Shown here: one piece after another, positions 27,448 through 34,331 of the stretch
Layout of the letters: each line of letters begins with the position of its first letter
How positions within the stretch are numbered: position 1 is the first letter of the stretch
Source of the DNA: Hydrogenophaga sp.
Lineage (GTDB): Bacteria > Pseudomonadota > Gammaproteobacteria > Burkholderiales > Burkholderiaceae_C
Direction: 5' to 3'
DNA: 39,796 bases
Assembly: GCF_022844385.1 (NCBI RefSeq)
Contig: NZ_JALHLX010000023.1
Span: forward strand, 1 to 39,796
Notes under the pieces: generated by a model
Seen by the model: only the letters and a program-made list of their open reading frames with translations
Told to the model about the DNA's origin: nothing
Databases searched by the model: none
Made by a program: the position numbers and the translations under genes

Positions 27448-27505
27448 GTCGGGGTCTGGGTGCGGGTGCGGGGGCGGGGGCGTTTCGCGCCTGCACCTTG
27501 GCGGG

Positions 27506-27601
27506 CTCGGGAGTGAGCGGCGCTCTGCTCCGCGGCTGTCCCCCGGGGCCTGCGGCCCCTCCTCCTTTATGCCGCTGCGCAGAACGCCACTCACTCCCGA
27601 G
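27506..27601 (+). repeat. Palindromic element 1 between ftsZ and lpxC
   Basis: The outer arms, 27506-27522 and 27585-27601, are complementary over 17 bp with one mismatch (C27518 against A27589). The interior holds a perfect GGGGCC/GGCCCC hairpin (27545-27559) with a TGC loop. The core 27528-27579 is repeated in inverted orientation in the next element (44 of 52 positions identical). It could act as a terminator or attenuator after ftsZ, though no T-run follows. Confidence 0.8.
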
Positions 27602-27643
27602 CTGAAGTGGCGTTGGTTTCTCTCGTCGGCCGAGTGCCAACGA

Positions 27644-27745
27644 GGTCATCGGCGGCCATGGGGCACGGCGCAGCGAAATCAAGGAGGAGGGGCCAAAGGC
27701 CCCGGGGGACGTTCGCGGAGCCGTGCCCCGTGGTCGCCGATGACC
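27644..27745 (-). repeat. Palindromic element 2 between ftsZ and lpxC (inverted copy)
   Basis: The outer arms, 27644-27669 and 27720-27745, pair over 26 bp with only two positions off, both G-T (G-U in RNA). The inner hairpin is GGGGCC/GGCCCC with an AAA loop (27689-27703). On the minus strand the core 27669-27720 matches the core of element 1, but the outer arms of the two elements are unrelated in sequence. Confidence 0.8.
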
Positions 27746-27833
27746 GGACCCATCGGGGAAAACTGCCCGGCAAGACATCCCCAGCCTATCGCGGCCATCA
27801 CGATTCCCAAATGCGCCAAAACGCTGCAAAACC

Positions 27834-27839
27834 TAAAAT
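27834..27839 (+). promoter_or_regulatory. Candidate -10 element of lpxC
   Basis: TAAAAT lies 7 nt before the lpxC ATG, so the transcript would start at or next to the start codon. No ribosome site is present between it and the ATG, and no clear -35 box is seen. The position downstream of two large palindromes suggests lpxC can be transcribed separately from ftsZ. Confidence 0.5.
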
Positions 27840-27846
27840 CCAGCCC

Positions 27847-28770
27847 ATGCTCGCGCAACGCACCCTCAAATCCCTGACCAAAGCGGTGGGCGTCGGCCTG
27901 CACAGCGGTCAGCGTGTGGAGCTCACCCTGCGCCCGGCACCGCCTGACACCGGCATCGTGTTCCGCCGCGTGGATTTGCCCGAACCGGTGGAGATTGCGG
28001 TCAACGCCACCGCTGTCACTGACACGCGCCTGGCCTCCACCATCTCCAACGGCAACGTCAAGGTGCACACCATCGAGCACCTCATGAGCGCCTGCGCCGG
28101 CCTGGGGCTGGACAACCTCTACGTGGACATCACCGCCGAAGAAGTGCCCATCCTCGACGGCTCCTCTGCTTCGTTCGTGTATTTGCTGCAAAGCGCCGGC
28201 ATCGTGATGCAGAAGGCGCCCAAGCGTTTCATCCGCGTCACCCAACCGGTGGAGGTTCGTGAGGGTGAGGGCAGACAAGTGAAGTGGGCGCGGCTCGATC
28301 CGTTTCACGGCTACAAGCTCGCGTTCGAAATCGAGTTCGACCACCCCGCCGTCAACTCCACCGGGCAACGCGTGGAGTTCGACTTTGGCAGCGGACAGTA
28401 CGCCCGCGAGATCGCGCGCGCGCGGACCTTCGGTTTCACCAAGGACGTGGAAGCCATGCGCTCGCACGGCCTGGCACTCGGCGGCGGGCTGGACAACGCC
28501 ATCGTGATGGACGACGTGAAGGTGCTCAACGCCGATGGCCTGCGTTACCAGGACGAGTTCGTCAAACACAAGATCCTCGACGCCATGGGCGATCTCTACA
28601 TCGTGGGCAAACCGCTGCTCGCCGCCTACAGCGCGTTTCGCAGCGGCCACGCCATGAACAACCAGCTGTTGCGTGCCTTGCTCGCGCGTCCTGATGCCTA
28701 CGAGGTGGTGAGCTTCGAGCAGGATCGCGAAGCGCCGCACGGCTTTGCGCAGCTGGCGCCGGCTTGGTAG
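27847..28770 (+). CDS. lpxC: UDP-3-O-acyl-N-acetylglucosamine deacetylase LpxC
   Basis: LpxC is the zinc deacetylase that commits UDP-GlcNAc to lipid A synthesis. The 307-residue protein starts [21 protein letters not shown] and has His78 in HTIEHLMSA, plus HKILD (241-245) as the second zinc motif. [20 protein letters not shown] and [13 protein letters not shown] are also typical. The ATG at 27847 gives the normal family start and length; the open frame upstream runs through repeats. It closes the dcw cluster, as in E. coli, but with its own likely promoter. Confidence 0.96.
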   Translation: MLAQRTLKSLTKAVGVGLHSGQRVELTLRPAPPDTGIVFRRVDLPEPVEIAVNATAVTDTRLASTISNGNVKVHTIEHLMSACAGLGLDNLYVDITAEEVPILDGSSASFVYLLQSAGIVMQKAPKRFIRVTQPVEVREGEGRQVKWARLDPFHGYKLAFEIEFDHPAVNSTGQRVEFDFGSGQYAREIARARTFGFTKDVEAMRSHGLALGGGLDNAIVMDDVKVLNADGLRYQDEFVKHKILDAMGDLYIVGKPLLAAYSAFRSGHAMNNQLLRALLARPDAYEVVSFEQDREAPHGFAQLAPAW

Positions 28771-28778
28771 ACACCCCT

Positions 28779-28955
28779 ATGTTGCTGTTTCGCTGGACCG
28801 TTCTTTTTCTGCTGATCGCCGCCGGCGTGTGCTTTGCGTTCTACGTGGGCACCGGTCAGGCCCGCTTTCGGACCTGGGGCGTGGTCATCCTCAAATGGAC
28901 GGTGATCGCCGCCTTGGGCTTTTTCGCTGTGCTGGTGCTCGAACGGCTCTTGTGA
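28779..28955 (+). CDS. Small two-helix membrane protein
   Basis: This 58-residue product (MLLFRWTVLFLL at the start) has two hydrophobic helices (about 5-27 and 38-57) joined by a short basic turn (GQARFRTW), so it is probably an inner-membrane hairpin with both ends on one side. It begins 8 nt after the lpxC stop. A TTG at 28764 would extend it by 5 codons and overlap lpxC. No family name is recognised, and the function is unknown. It is convergent with the sensor gene, whose stop is only 18 nt away. Confidence 0.7.
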   Translation: MLLFRWTVLFLLIAAGVCFAFYVGTGQARFRTWGVVILKWTVIAALGFFAVLVLERLL

Positions 28956-28973
28956 GCCTGCTCCGTTGCCGCT

Positions 28974-30536
28974 TCAGGACTGCTCGCGCAGGTCCCTGAT
29001 GAAGGCGCTGAACAGTTTGAGCCGCTCGGTGTTGATCAGCCCGATCTTGAGTTCCACCGGCAGCTCGTTGCCATGGCGGTCCACCAGGATGCGGCGCATG
29101 CGCTGACCCACAAAGGGCGCGTTGCCCGTCTGGTGAAACTGCGCCAGAGCTTCGATGAACGCCACCTGGTAACGCACGGGCACCACCAGGTGTGCCAGCG
29201 ATTCCCCCAGTGCTTCTTCGCGGCTCCAGCTGAACAGTTTTTCGGCCTCGGCGTTCCAGTCGGTGATGCAGCCCTCGAAGTCCATGCCCACAAACGGTTC
29301 CTGCGCGGTGTCGATCACGGCTCGTGTGCGGGCGTCGCTGTCGTCCATGCGTTCGAAGCTGCTCTGCAGCTCGGCGGTGCGTTCCAGCACGCGCCGCTCC
29401 AGCGACACGTTGAGCTGGCGCAACTCTTCTTCGTTGTGCTGCAGCGTCTTCACCATCGAGTTGAAGGCACCACCCAGGATGGCGACTTCTTCATACGCGC
29501 TGGACGCGGGGACTTTCACCGTATAACCCGCCTCCAGCCCGCGCGCCACATCGGCCAGGCCCAGCAGCGGGCGCGTGATCCAGCGCGCCAGACCCCAACC
29601 CAGCAGGGAAAACAACAGCGCCGCGACCCCGCCGCCCAGCAGCATGCGCCGGTGCAACTGGTCCACCGGCGCATAGGCTTCATCGAGGTCTTGCCGCACC
29701 AGCACACGCCAGCCCAGGCCCGGGTAGTCCTCAAAACCCCGGTCGCTGCTGTAGCCCACCAGATAGTCTTCACCATCGGCCCAGGTCTCGCGCACAAACC
29801 CCTGCTTGCCCTGCAGCGCTTCATCGACGCTTCGCAACTGGAGCACAGTGCCTTCCACCTCAGGTGGCCCGAGCAGCACCGCGCCCGTGCTGGAGACGAT
29901 CAGCGGATCGATGCTGCGGCTGCGGCCCACCGGCACAAAGATCGCCTGTTCGATGTCCCGTGCCCACTTCCACGACAGGTGCACACCCAGCACGCCGGTG
30001 ATCTGACCGTCGTCGTCCTTGAGAGGGAAAGCAATGTCGACAAAACGCATCGGCTCACCACCCGGGCTGCCCATGAGCTGAGCCAGCAGCAGGGCTTCAT
30101 GGACATCCCCCACGGCCTGGCCCTTGAGTGCGTTTTGAAACCAAGGGCGTTGCGACACGTCGGCGCCTTCGAGCATGTTGCGGGTGGCGGCCAGCACCTT
30201 GCCGCTCGGGTCGGTCACACCGATCCAGGCGTAGGTGGGGTAACTCTGCTGCAACGCTTCGATTTCACGCTTCACCTCGACCAGGTCGAGCGGTCCACTC
30301 AGGCGGTTGGCGATCAGGCGCACCTCGCGGTAGCGCTCGAACATGGCCTGGTCCAGCCGGCTCGTGGTCTGGTTGGCCAACTCGGCCAGGTTGTTGCCGA
30401 TGCTGCGGCGCACCTGGGTGCTGGCGGTGCGGTCGCTGAACACGGTGAGCATCACCGTGAGCAGCAGCGAGAGCAGGGTGAACGCCAGCGCAAGCCAGGC
30501 CCCCAGGCTGAAGCGGCGTTGCACGAGCTTGAACAT
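28974..30536 (-). CDS. Cache-HAMP-PAS membrane sensor lacking an output domain
   Basis: The 520-residue protein has a first membrane helix (about 11-33), a large periplasmic double-Cache-like sensor (about 34-295; YAWIGVTDPSGKVLAAT, RPWFQNAL, FVDIAFPL) and a second membrane helix (298-320). A HAMP segment (319-372, ITRPLLGLADVARGLEAG), a coiled coil (365-400) and one PAS domain (402-516, ending FSAFIRDLREQS) follow. The protein stops there: no GGDEF, EAL, histidine kinase or methyl-accepting domain follows, and only 18 nt separate the stop from the convergent neighbour. It starts 2 nt after ruvC, so it is probably the last gene of the minus-strand unit. It may signal through a partner in trans; ligand and partner are unknown. 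Confidence 0.82.
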   Translation of the reverse strand: MFKLVQRRFSLGAWLALAFTLLSLLLTVMLTVFSDRTASTQVRRSIGNNLAELANQTTSRLDQAMFERYREVRLIANRLSGPLDLVEVKREIEALQQSYPTYAWIGVTDPSGKVLAATRNMLEGADVSQRPWFQNALKGQAVGDVHEALLLAQLMGSPGGEPMRFVDIAFPLKDDDGQITGVLGVHLSWKWARDIEQAIFVPVGRSRSIDPLIVSSTGAVLLGPPEVEGTVLQLRSVDEALQGKQGFVRETWADGEDYLVGYSSDRGFEDYPGLGWRVLVRQDLDEAYAPVDQLHRRMLLGGGVAALLFSLLGWGLARWITRPLLGLADVARGLEAGYTVKVPASSAYEEVAILGGAFNSMVKTLQHNEEELRQLNVSLERRVLERTAELQSSFERMDDSDARTRAVIDTAQEPFVGMDFEGCITDWNAEAEKLFSWSREEALGESLAHLVVPVRYQVAFIEALAQFHQTGNAPFVGQRMRRILVDRHGNELPVELKIGLINTERLKLFSAFIRDLREQS

Positions 30537-30538
30537 GT

Positions 30539-31087
30539 TCAGTAGATCCGGCCGGCCTTGTAGGACGCGCTCGAACGCGCCTGCAGCGTTGAGACCTTGT
30601 TGATCGCCAGCAGCGTGCGGCTCACTTGCGCGTGCGTGATGGCCAGGCCCAGCGCGTCGGCCGCGTCCTTGCCGGGCAGGCCGGGCAGCTTCAGCAGGCG
30701 TTTGACCATCTCCTGCACCTGCGGCTTGGCCGCCTTGCCGTAGCCCACCACCGCCTTTTTGAGCTGCAGCGCGGTGTATTCGGCCACCGGCAAGTGGTTG
30801 GCCACCAGCGCGGTCAGGCAGGCGCCGCGCGCCTGGCCCAGCAGCAGCGTGGCCTGCGGGTTGACGTTGACGAACACAATCTCGCAGGCCGAGACCTCGG
30901 GCTGGTAGCGCGCCACCACCTCGGTGATCCCGTCAAACAGGATCTTCAGCCGTGCAGGCAGCAGCGCGCCGTCCTTCGGGCTGGTCTGGATGGTGCCGCT
31001 GGCCACGTAGTGCAGGTTGGGGCCGTCGGTGTCGATCACGCCGAAGCCGGTGCACTGCAGGCCGGGGTCGATGCCGAGGATTCTCAT
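30539..31087 (-). CDS. ruvC: Holliday junction resolvase RuvC
   Basis: RuvC is the endonuclease that cleaves Holliday junctions with RuvAB. The 182-residue protein has the catalytic Asp7 in RILGIDPGL, the acidic [21 protein letters not shown] block, [19 protein letters not shown], and [12 protein letters not shown] with the last catalytic acids. Normal length is about 175. Its ATG overlaps the cdsA stop by 4 nt (ATGA), an unusual partner: ruvC here is embedded in a lipid and envelope operon and not beside ruvAB. The Cache-HAMP-PAS gene starts 2 nt after its stop. Confidence 0.95.
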   Translation of the reverse strand: MRILGIDPGLQCTGFGVIDTDGPNLHYVASGTIQTSPKDGALLPARLKILFDGITEVVARYQPEVSACEIVFVNVNPQATLLLGQARGACLTALVANHLPVAEYTALQLKKAVVGYGKAAKPQVQEMVKRLLKLPGLPGKDAADALGLAITHAQVSRTLLAINKVSTLQARSSASYKAGRIY

Positions 31088-32073
31088 AGGTCGAAGGTCC
31101 AGCGCACCGAATGGAAGAACACCGGCGCGGCAAAACACAGCGCGTCCACGCGGTCGAGCAGGCCGCTGGCGCCGGTGGTGGAGCGGCCTGCAGAACCCCA
31201 GTGGGTCACGCCCCGGTCGCGTTTGATGGCCTTCATCACCAGATGACCCATCGACCCGGCCACGCAGGCCACCAGCGCCATGGCCAGCGCGGGCAGCGGC
31301 TTGAACGGGGTGAGCCCGGCCAGCAGCGCACCGAGCAAGCCGCCCGCCGCGAGACCCATGGCCCAGCTGCGCCAGTGAAAACTCTCGCTGATGGCGGGCG
31401 CAACCGGTGTGCCCATGCGGCGCGACGCGATGTGCTGCACCAGCATGCAGGTCTGCACCACCAGCACCAGGAAGAACACGAGGAAGGCGGTGCGGCCCAC
31501 AAAGCCGGGGAAGTTGAGCAACAGCAGCGCGGGCACATGGCTCATGCCGTAGACGCAGACCATGATGCCCCACTGCAGCTTGGCGTTGCGCTCCAGAAAG
31601 CGCTGCGGGTCGTTGCCCAGCGCGCTCACCACCGGAATGGCGAGGAACACATAGACCGGGATGAACACGGTGAAGAGGTTGAAGCGTTCGGTCCACACCA
31701 GCGCGTATTGCAGCGGCAGCACGATGAAGAAAGCCAGCACCAGGCTGCGGTGGTCGCCGCGCCGCGTGGGCGAGAGGCTGATGAACTCGCGCAGGATGAA
31801 AAACGACACGAAGCCGAACAGCACGATGGCGACACCTTCGCCCAGCGCCCAGCCGATCCAGAACACCAGCGCCATGCCCCACGAGCTGCGCAGCAGCGCC
31901 TGGTTGTCGCGCAGGCGCAGTTCCCGTTCGCCGGATTCGTCTTCCCCGGCACGGCGCTCGCGCACCGAGAGCAACACGCTCACGCCGCTGGCAATGAAGA
32001 GCAGGCCGAACAGCAGCACGAACAACAGACTGACCTGTTGCTCGGGAGAGAGGCTGCGCACGAAGGAGCTCAT
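31084..32073 (-). CDS. cdsA: Phosphatidate cytidylyltransferase
   Basis: CdsA makes CDP-diacylglycerol from phosphatidate and CTP at the inner membrane. The 329-residue protein has about eight membrane helices and the family C-terminal block: [21 protein letters not shown], then [18 protein letters not shown]. The first part of this block usually reads GDLFES; here it is GHLVMK, but the LLDRxD core is intact. It overlaps plsC by 1 nt upstream and ruvC by 4 nt downstream. Together with PlsC it would carry out two consecutive phospholipid steps. It resembles the YnbB type of CdsA paralogue, so it may not be the only copy in the genome. Confidence 0.85.
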   Translation of the reverse strand: MSSFVRSLSPEQQVSLLFVLLFGLLFIASGVSVLLSVRERRAGEDESGERELRLRDNQALLRSSWGMALVFWIGWALGEGVAIVLFGFVSFFILREFISLSPTRRGDHRSLVLAFFIVLPLQYALVWTERFNLFTVFIPVYVFLAIPVVSALGNDPQRFLERNAKLQWGIMVCVYGMSHVPALLLLNFPGFVGRTAFLVFFLVLVVQTCMLVQHIASRRMGTPVAPAISESFHWRSWAMGLAAGGLLGALLAGLTPFKPLPALAMALVACVAGSMGHLVMKAIKRDRGVTHWGSAGRSTTGASGLLDRVDALCFAAPVFFHSVRWTFDL

Positions 32074-32690
32074 CAGACTTCCCTCAGAGCGATGACGCTC
32101 TCGCGAGCTCGCTTCAGAAAATCGGCACGGGGCTCGTCAAACCCCAGTGCCACCGGTTCACCAAAGGTCACCGAACACAGCACCGGCACCGGCACGACCT
32201 CGCCCTTGGGCATCACGCGCTGCACGTTGTGGATCCAGGCCGGCACCAGCACCACGCCCGGAAAGCGCTGGGCGAGGTTGTACAGGCCCGACTTGAACGG
32301 CTGCGGGTCCTCTTCGTGGCCACGCGTGCCTTCGGGAAACAGGATGAGCGAGTCGCCGCTCTCCAGTGCGTTGATCAGCGGTTGCAACGGGTCTTCGTCG
32401 CCTTTGCGTTCGCGCTCCACATAGACCGCGTTGAACACCTCGGTGGTGATCCAGCGTTTGAAGTTGGAGGCGGTCCAGTAGTCCTTGGCGGCGATCGGCC
32501 GGGTGATGCTGCGCAACTCGTGCGGCAGCGCGGCCCAGATCAGCACCAGGTCGGCGTGGCTCTGGTGGTTGGCAAAGTAGATGCGCTGCTCGGCCTTGGG
32601 CGGGCAGCCGTGCCAGCGCGCCTGCGCGCCAGTGAGCAGGCGCACCAGGCCGAGCAGGAACACGCTCATGGCGGTGGCGCGCAGGTTCAT
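32073..32690 (-). CDS. plsC: 1-acyl-sn-glycerol-3-phosphate acyltransferase (PlsC family)
   Basis: PlsC acylates lysophosphatidate to phosphatidate. The 205-residue protein has an N-terminal hydrophobic segment (about 5-21), the acyltransferase motif NHQSHAD (41-47; His42 and Asp47 form HX4D), and the FPEGTRG substrate motif. The frame stays open upstream inside mtgA, but the ATG ending at 32690 overlaps the mtgA stop (ATGA) and gives a normal start. Its stop shares a base with the cdsA ATG. Acceptor specificity cannot be read from sequence. Confidence 0.87.
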   Translation of the reverse strand: MNLRATAMSVFLLGLVRLLTGAQARWHGCPPKAEQRIYFANHQSHADLVLIWAALPHELRSITRPIAAKDYWTASNFKRWITTEVFNAVYVERERKGDEDPLQPLINALESGDSLILFPEGTRGHEEDPQPFKSGLYNLAQRFPGVVLVPAWIHNVQRVMPKGEVVPVPVLCSVTFGEPVALGFDEPRADFLKRARESVIALREV

Positions 32691-33433
32691 GGCAGCTGAA
32701 CGTCGCCCATGCGGGCCACGATGGTGCCGGTGCGCCGGGCAAGGTAGGCCGAACCCTGGCGCGTTTCGAAGAACTTGGGCGAGGGCAGCATCACCGCGAG
32801 GCGCGCGGCTTCGGAGGCGCTGAGCTTGCTGGCTGGTTTCTTGAAGTAACGCTGCGCGGCGGCTTCGGCGCCGAACACACCTTCGCCCCATTCCACGCTG
32901 TTGAGGTAAATCTCCAGAATGCGCTCCTTGCTCAGCAGCGCCTCCAGGGCCAGCGCGAGCACGAGCTCCTGGCCCTTGCGCAGGAACTGGCGCTCGCCCG
33001 AGAGCAGCAGGTTCTTGGCGAGTTGCTGCGTGATGGTGGAGCCGCCCACCACCTTGGGCTCGCGCACCGGTTTGTTGGGCTGGGCAGCGGCGCGTTTTTC
33101 GGCTTGCTGCTGGCGCTTCTCGTTTTTCTGCCACGCGGTTTCGATCGCTTCCCAGTCCACGCCGCCGTGCTCCAGAAAGCCTGCGTCTTCGGACGCGATC
33201 ACCGCGCGCTTGAGGTTGGGGCTGATCTTGTCACCGGCCACCCACTGGTGCGACCAGCGCCAGGTCTTGTCGGTGGTCATGCTCTCTTTGCCGACGCGCC
33301 ACGCTTCGGAGCGCATGAAGGCCGTGCTGGTCGGGTCGATCACCACCATGGCGGCGATGCGCAGCGCAAAGAACACCTGCAGCGCCACACTGGCCAGCAA
33401 CATCCACAACACCCAGCGACCAAGGGAGCGCAT
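32687..33433 (-). CDS. mtgA: Monofunctional peptidoglycan transglycosylase MtgA
   Basis: MtgA is a GT51 glycosyltransferase that polymerises lipid II without transpeptidase activity. The 248-residue protein has one membrane helix (about 6-30), then motif 1 with catalytic Glu82 (IASEDAGFLEHGGVDW), GGSTITQQLAKNLLLSGE, RKGQELVLALALE and ILEIYLNSVEWGEGVFGAE. Between motifs 1 and 2 it has a charged extra stretch (about 103-127, KNEKRQQQAEKRAA and onward) that many homologues lack. The start codon immediately follows the stop of the TonB-like gene (TAG then ATG). The 3' end overlaps plsC. Confidence 0.93.
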   Translation of the reverse strand: MRSLGRWVLWMLLASVALQVFFALRIAAMVVIDPTSTAFMRSEAWRVGKESMTTDKTWRWSHQWVAGDKISPNLKRAVIASEDAGFLEHGGVDWEAIETAWQKNEKRQQQAEKRAAAQPNKPVREPKVVGGSTITQQLAKNLLLSGERQFLRKGQELVLALALEALLSKERILEIYLNSVEWGEGVFGAEAAAQRYFKKPASKLSASEAARLAVMLPSPKFFETRQGSAYLARRTGTIVARMGDVQLP

Positions 33434-34303
33434 CTATTGGCCCGACAACTGGGTCTGCAGCGTCTCGTCGCGCGTGAAACGGAAGCGCGAGACCACCACA
33501 ATCTGGTCGGCCTGGCGGCGCATGGCGTCGTTGAACTGGCCGAAAGCCAGGCTGCGCACGATGGCCTGGGCTCGGCGGTCGAGCAGGTTGTTGCCCGAGG
33601 TCTGCACGATTTCGGTGTCGAGCACACCACCGGTGTGGTTGACCGTGATGATCATGGTGAGCTCGCCGTAAAGTTTGCGGCCGGCGGCCTCGGGGAAGTT
33701 GGTGGTGCCTCGGTCTTCGATCTTGCGGCGCAGTTCGTCGTAGTAGATGGCGTACACCGCCTCGCGCGTGGCTGGACTGATGTAGCGTTTTTTGGGCCGG
33801 GCGCTCTCTTCGTTGATGCGCCGCTCGATCTCGGCCAGGATCTTCACCAGCGCCTTGCGCTTTTCTTCGCGCTCCACCACCTCGCGGCTGGGGTTCGCGG
33901 CCTGGGTGTCGGGCGCGGGCATCCTGGCCAGCTCGCGGCGCACCTGGGCGAGCAACTGGTTTTGTTGCTCGCGCAGCGCCTCGATCTTGCGTTCGTCTTC
34001 TTCCGGCGTGTCGCCCACGCGCGCCACCGCGGTGGGCGGCAAGGGTGAGGTGGAGCGCCCGCGCACCGCGTCGCCACCACCGGCGAGCGAGGCTTGTGCA
34101 ATCGCGGTGGCTTTCTCGGGCCGCTCGTTGCTGCGCGCGTTGACCAGGATCACTTCCAGCGGCGTGTCCTGAAAAGCGCGGTTGAAACCCTCTGGGTTCA
34201 CGAACCGCACCGTGAGCACGGCGGCGTGCAACGCGATGGAAATGCCCAGCGCCAGCTGCAGCGTGCTCAGGCCTTTCAGAAACGCGAGGGTGGATGTCTT
34301 CAC
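33434..34303 (-). CDS. TonB-like membrane-anchored protein
   Basis: The 289-residue protein has one membrane helix near the start (about 15-35, ALGISIALHAAVLTVRFV), a periplasmic part with a coiled coil (about 100-135, ERKIEALREQQNQLL), a charged helix (about 150-170), and a C-terminal TonB-type domain (about 215-289; TMIITVNHTGGVLDTEIVQTSG, LDRRAQAIVRSL). The Pro-rich spanner of classical TonB is absent and no exbB or exbD is nearby. It may be an energy transducer or a TolA-like envelope protein. The GTG at 34303 is chosen because GATAAT lies 6 nt before it and the membrane helix then has a normal lead. It is followed directly by mtgA. Confidence 0.75.
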   Translation of the reverse strand: MKTSTLAFLKGLSTLQLALGISIALHAAVLTVRFVNPEGFNRAFQDTPLEVILVNARSNERPEKATAIAQASLAGGGDAVRGRSTSPLPPTAVARVGDTPEEDERKIEALREQQNQLLAQVRRELARMPAPDTQAANPSREVVEREEKRKALVKILAEIERRINEESARPKKRYISPATREAVYAIYYDELRRKIEDRGTTNFPEAAGRKLYGELTMIITVNHTGGVLDTEIVQTSGNNLLDRRAQAIVRSLAFGQFNDAMRRQADQIVVVSRFRFTRDETLQTQLSGQ

Positions 34304-34309
34304 GCGGCG

Positions 34310-34315
34310 ATTATC
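34310..34315 (-). promoter_or_regulatory. Candidate -10 element of the TonB-like/mtgA/plsC/cdsA/ruvC unit
   Basis: Read on the minus strand, GATAAT lies 6 nt before the GTG start at 34303, in the 28-nt gap after the RNase gene. This would give a leaderless mRNA. No -35 is recognised. Confidence 0.4.
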
Positions 34316-34331
34316 CGTGTGGCCCGCTCGT

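Larger units (their letters stand above)
27448..27846 (+). other. ftsZ-lpxC intergenic region rich in palindromes
   Basis: This is the longest gene-free stretch in the window, 399 nt. In order it holds a G-rich degenerate hexamer tract (27448-27482), a large palindromic element (27506-27601), a smaller hairpin (27611-27642, CGTTGG/CCAACG with an inner CTCG/CGAG), a second large palindromic element (27644-27745), and the lpxC promoter zone with TAAAAT at 27834-27839. The lpxC frame stays open upstream to 27607 and so runs through the second element, but that is a by-product of GC content. Confidence 0.7.

Noticed and set aside
27506..27745. Two palindromes as a CRISPR or riboswitch
   Set aside because: There are only two inverted copies with no spacers, and no aptamer-like conserved core known to me; lpxC is not known to have a riboswitch.
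27607..27846. N-terminal extension of lpxC through the palindromic elements
   Set aside because: LpxC has a fixed start ([11 protein letters not shown]) and the extension encodes only repeat-derived Arg/Pro/Gly-rich sequence; TAAAAT is positioned for the ATG at 27847.
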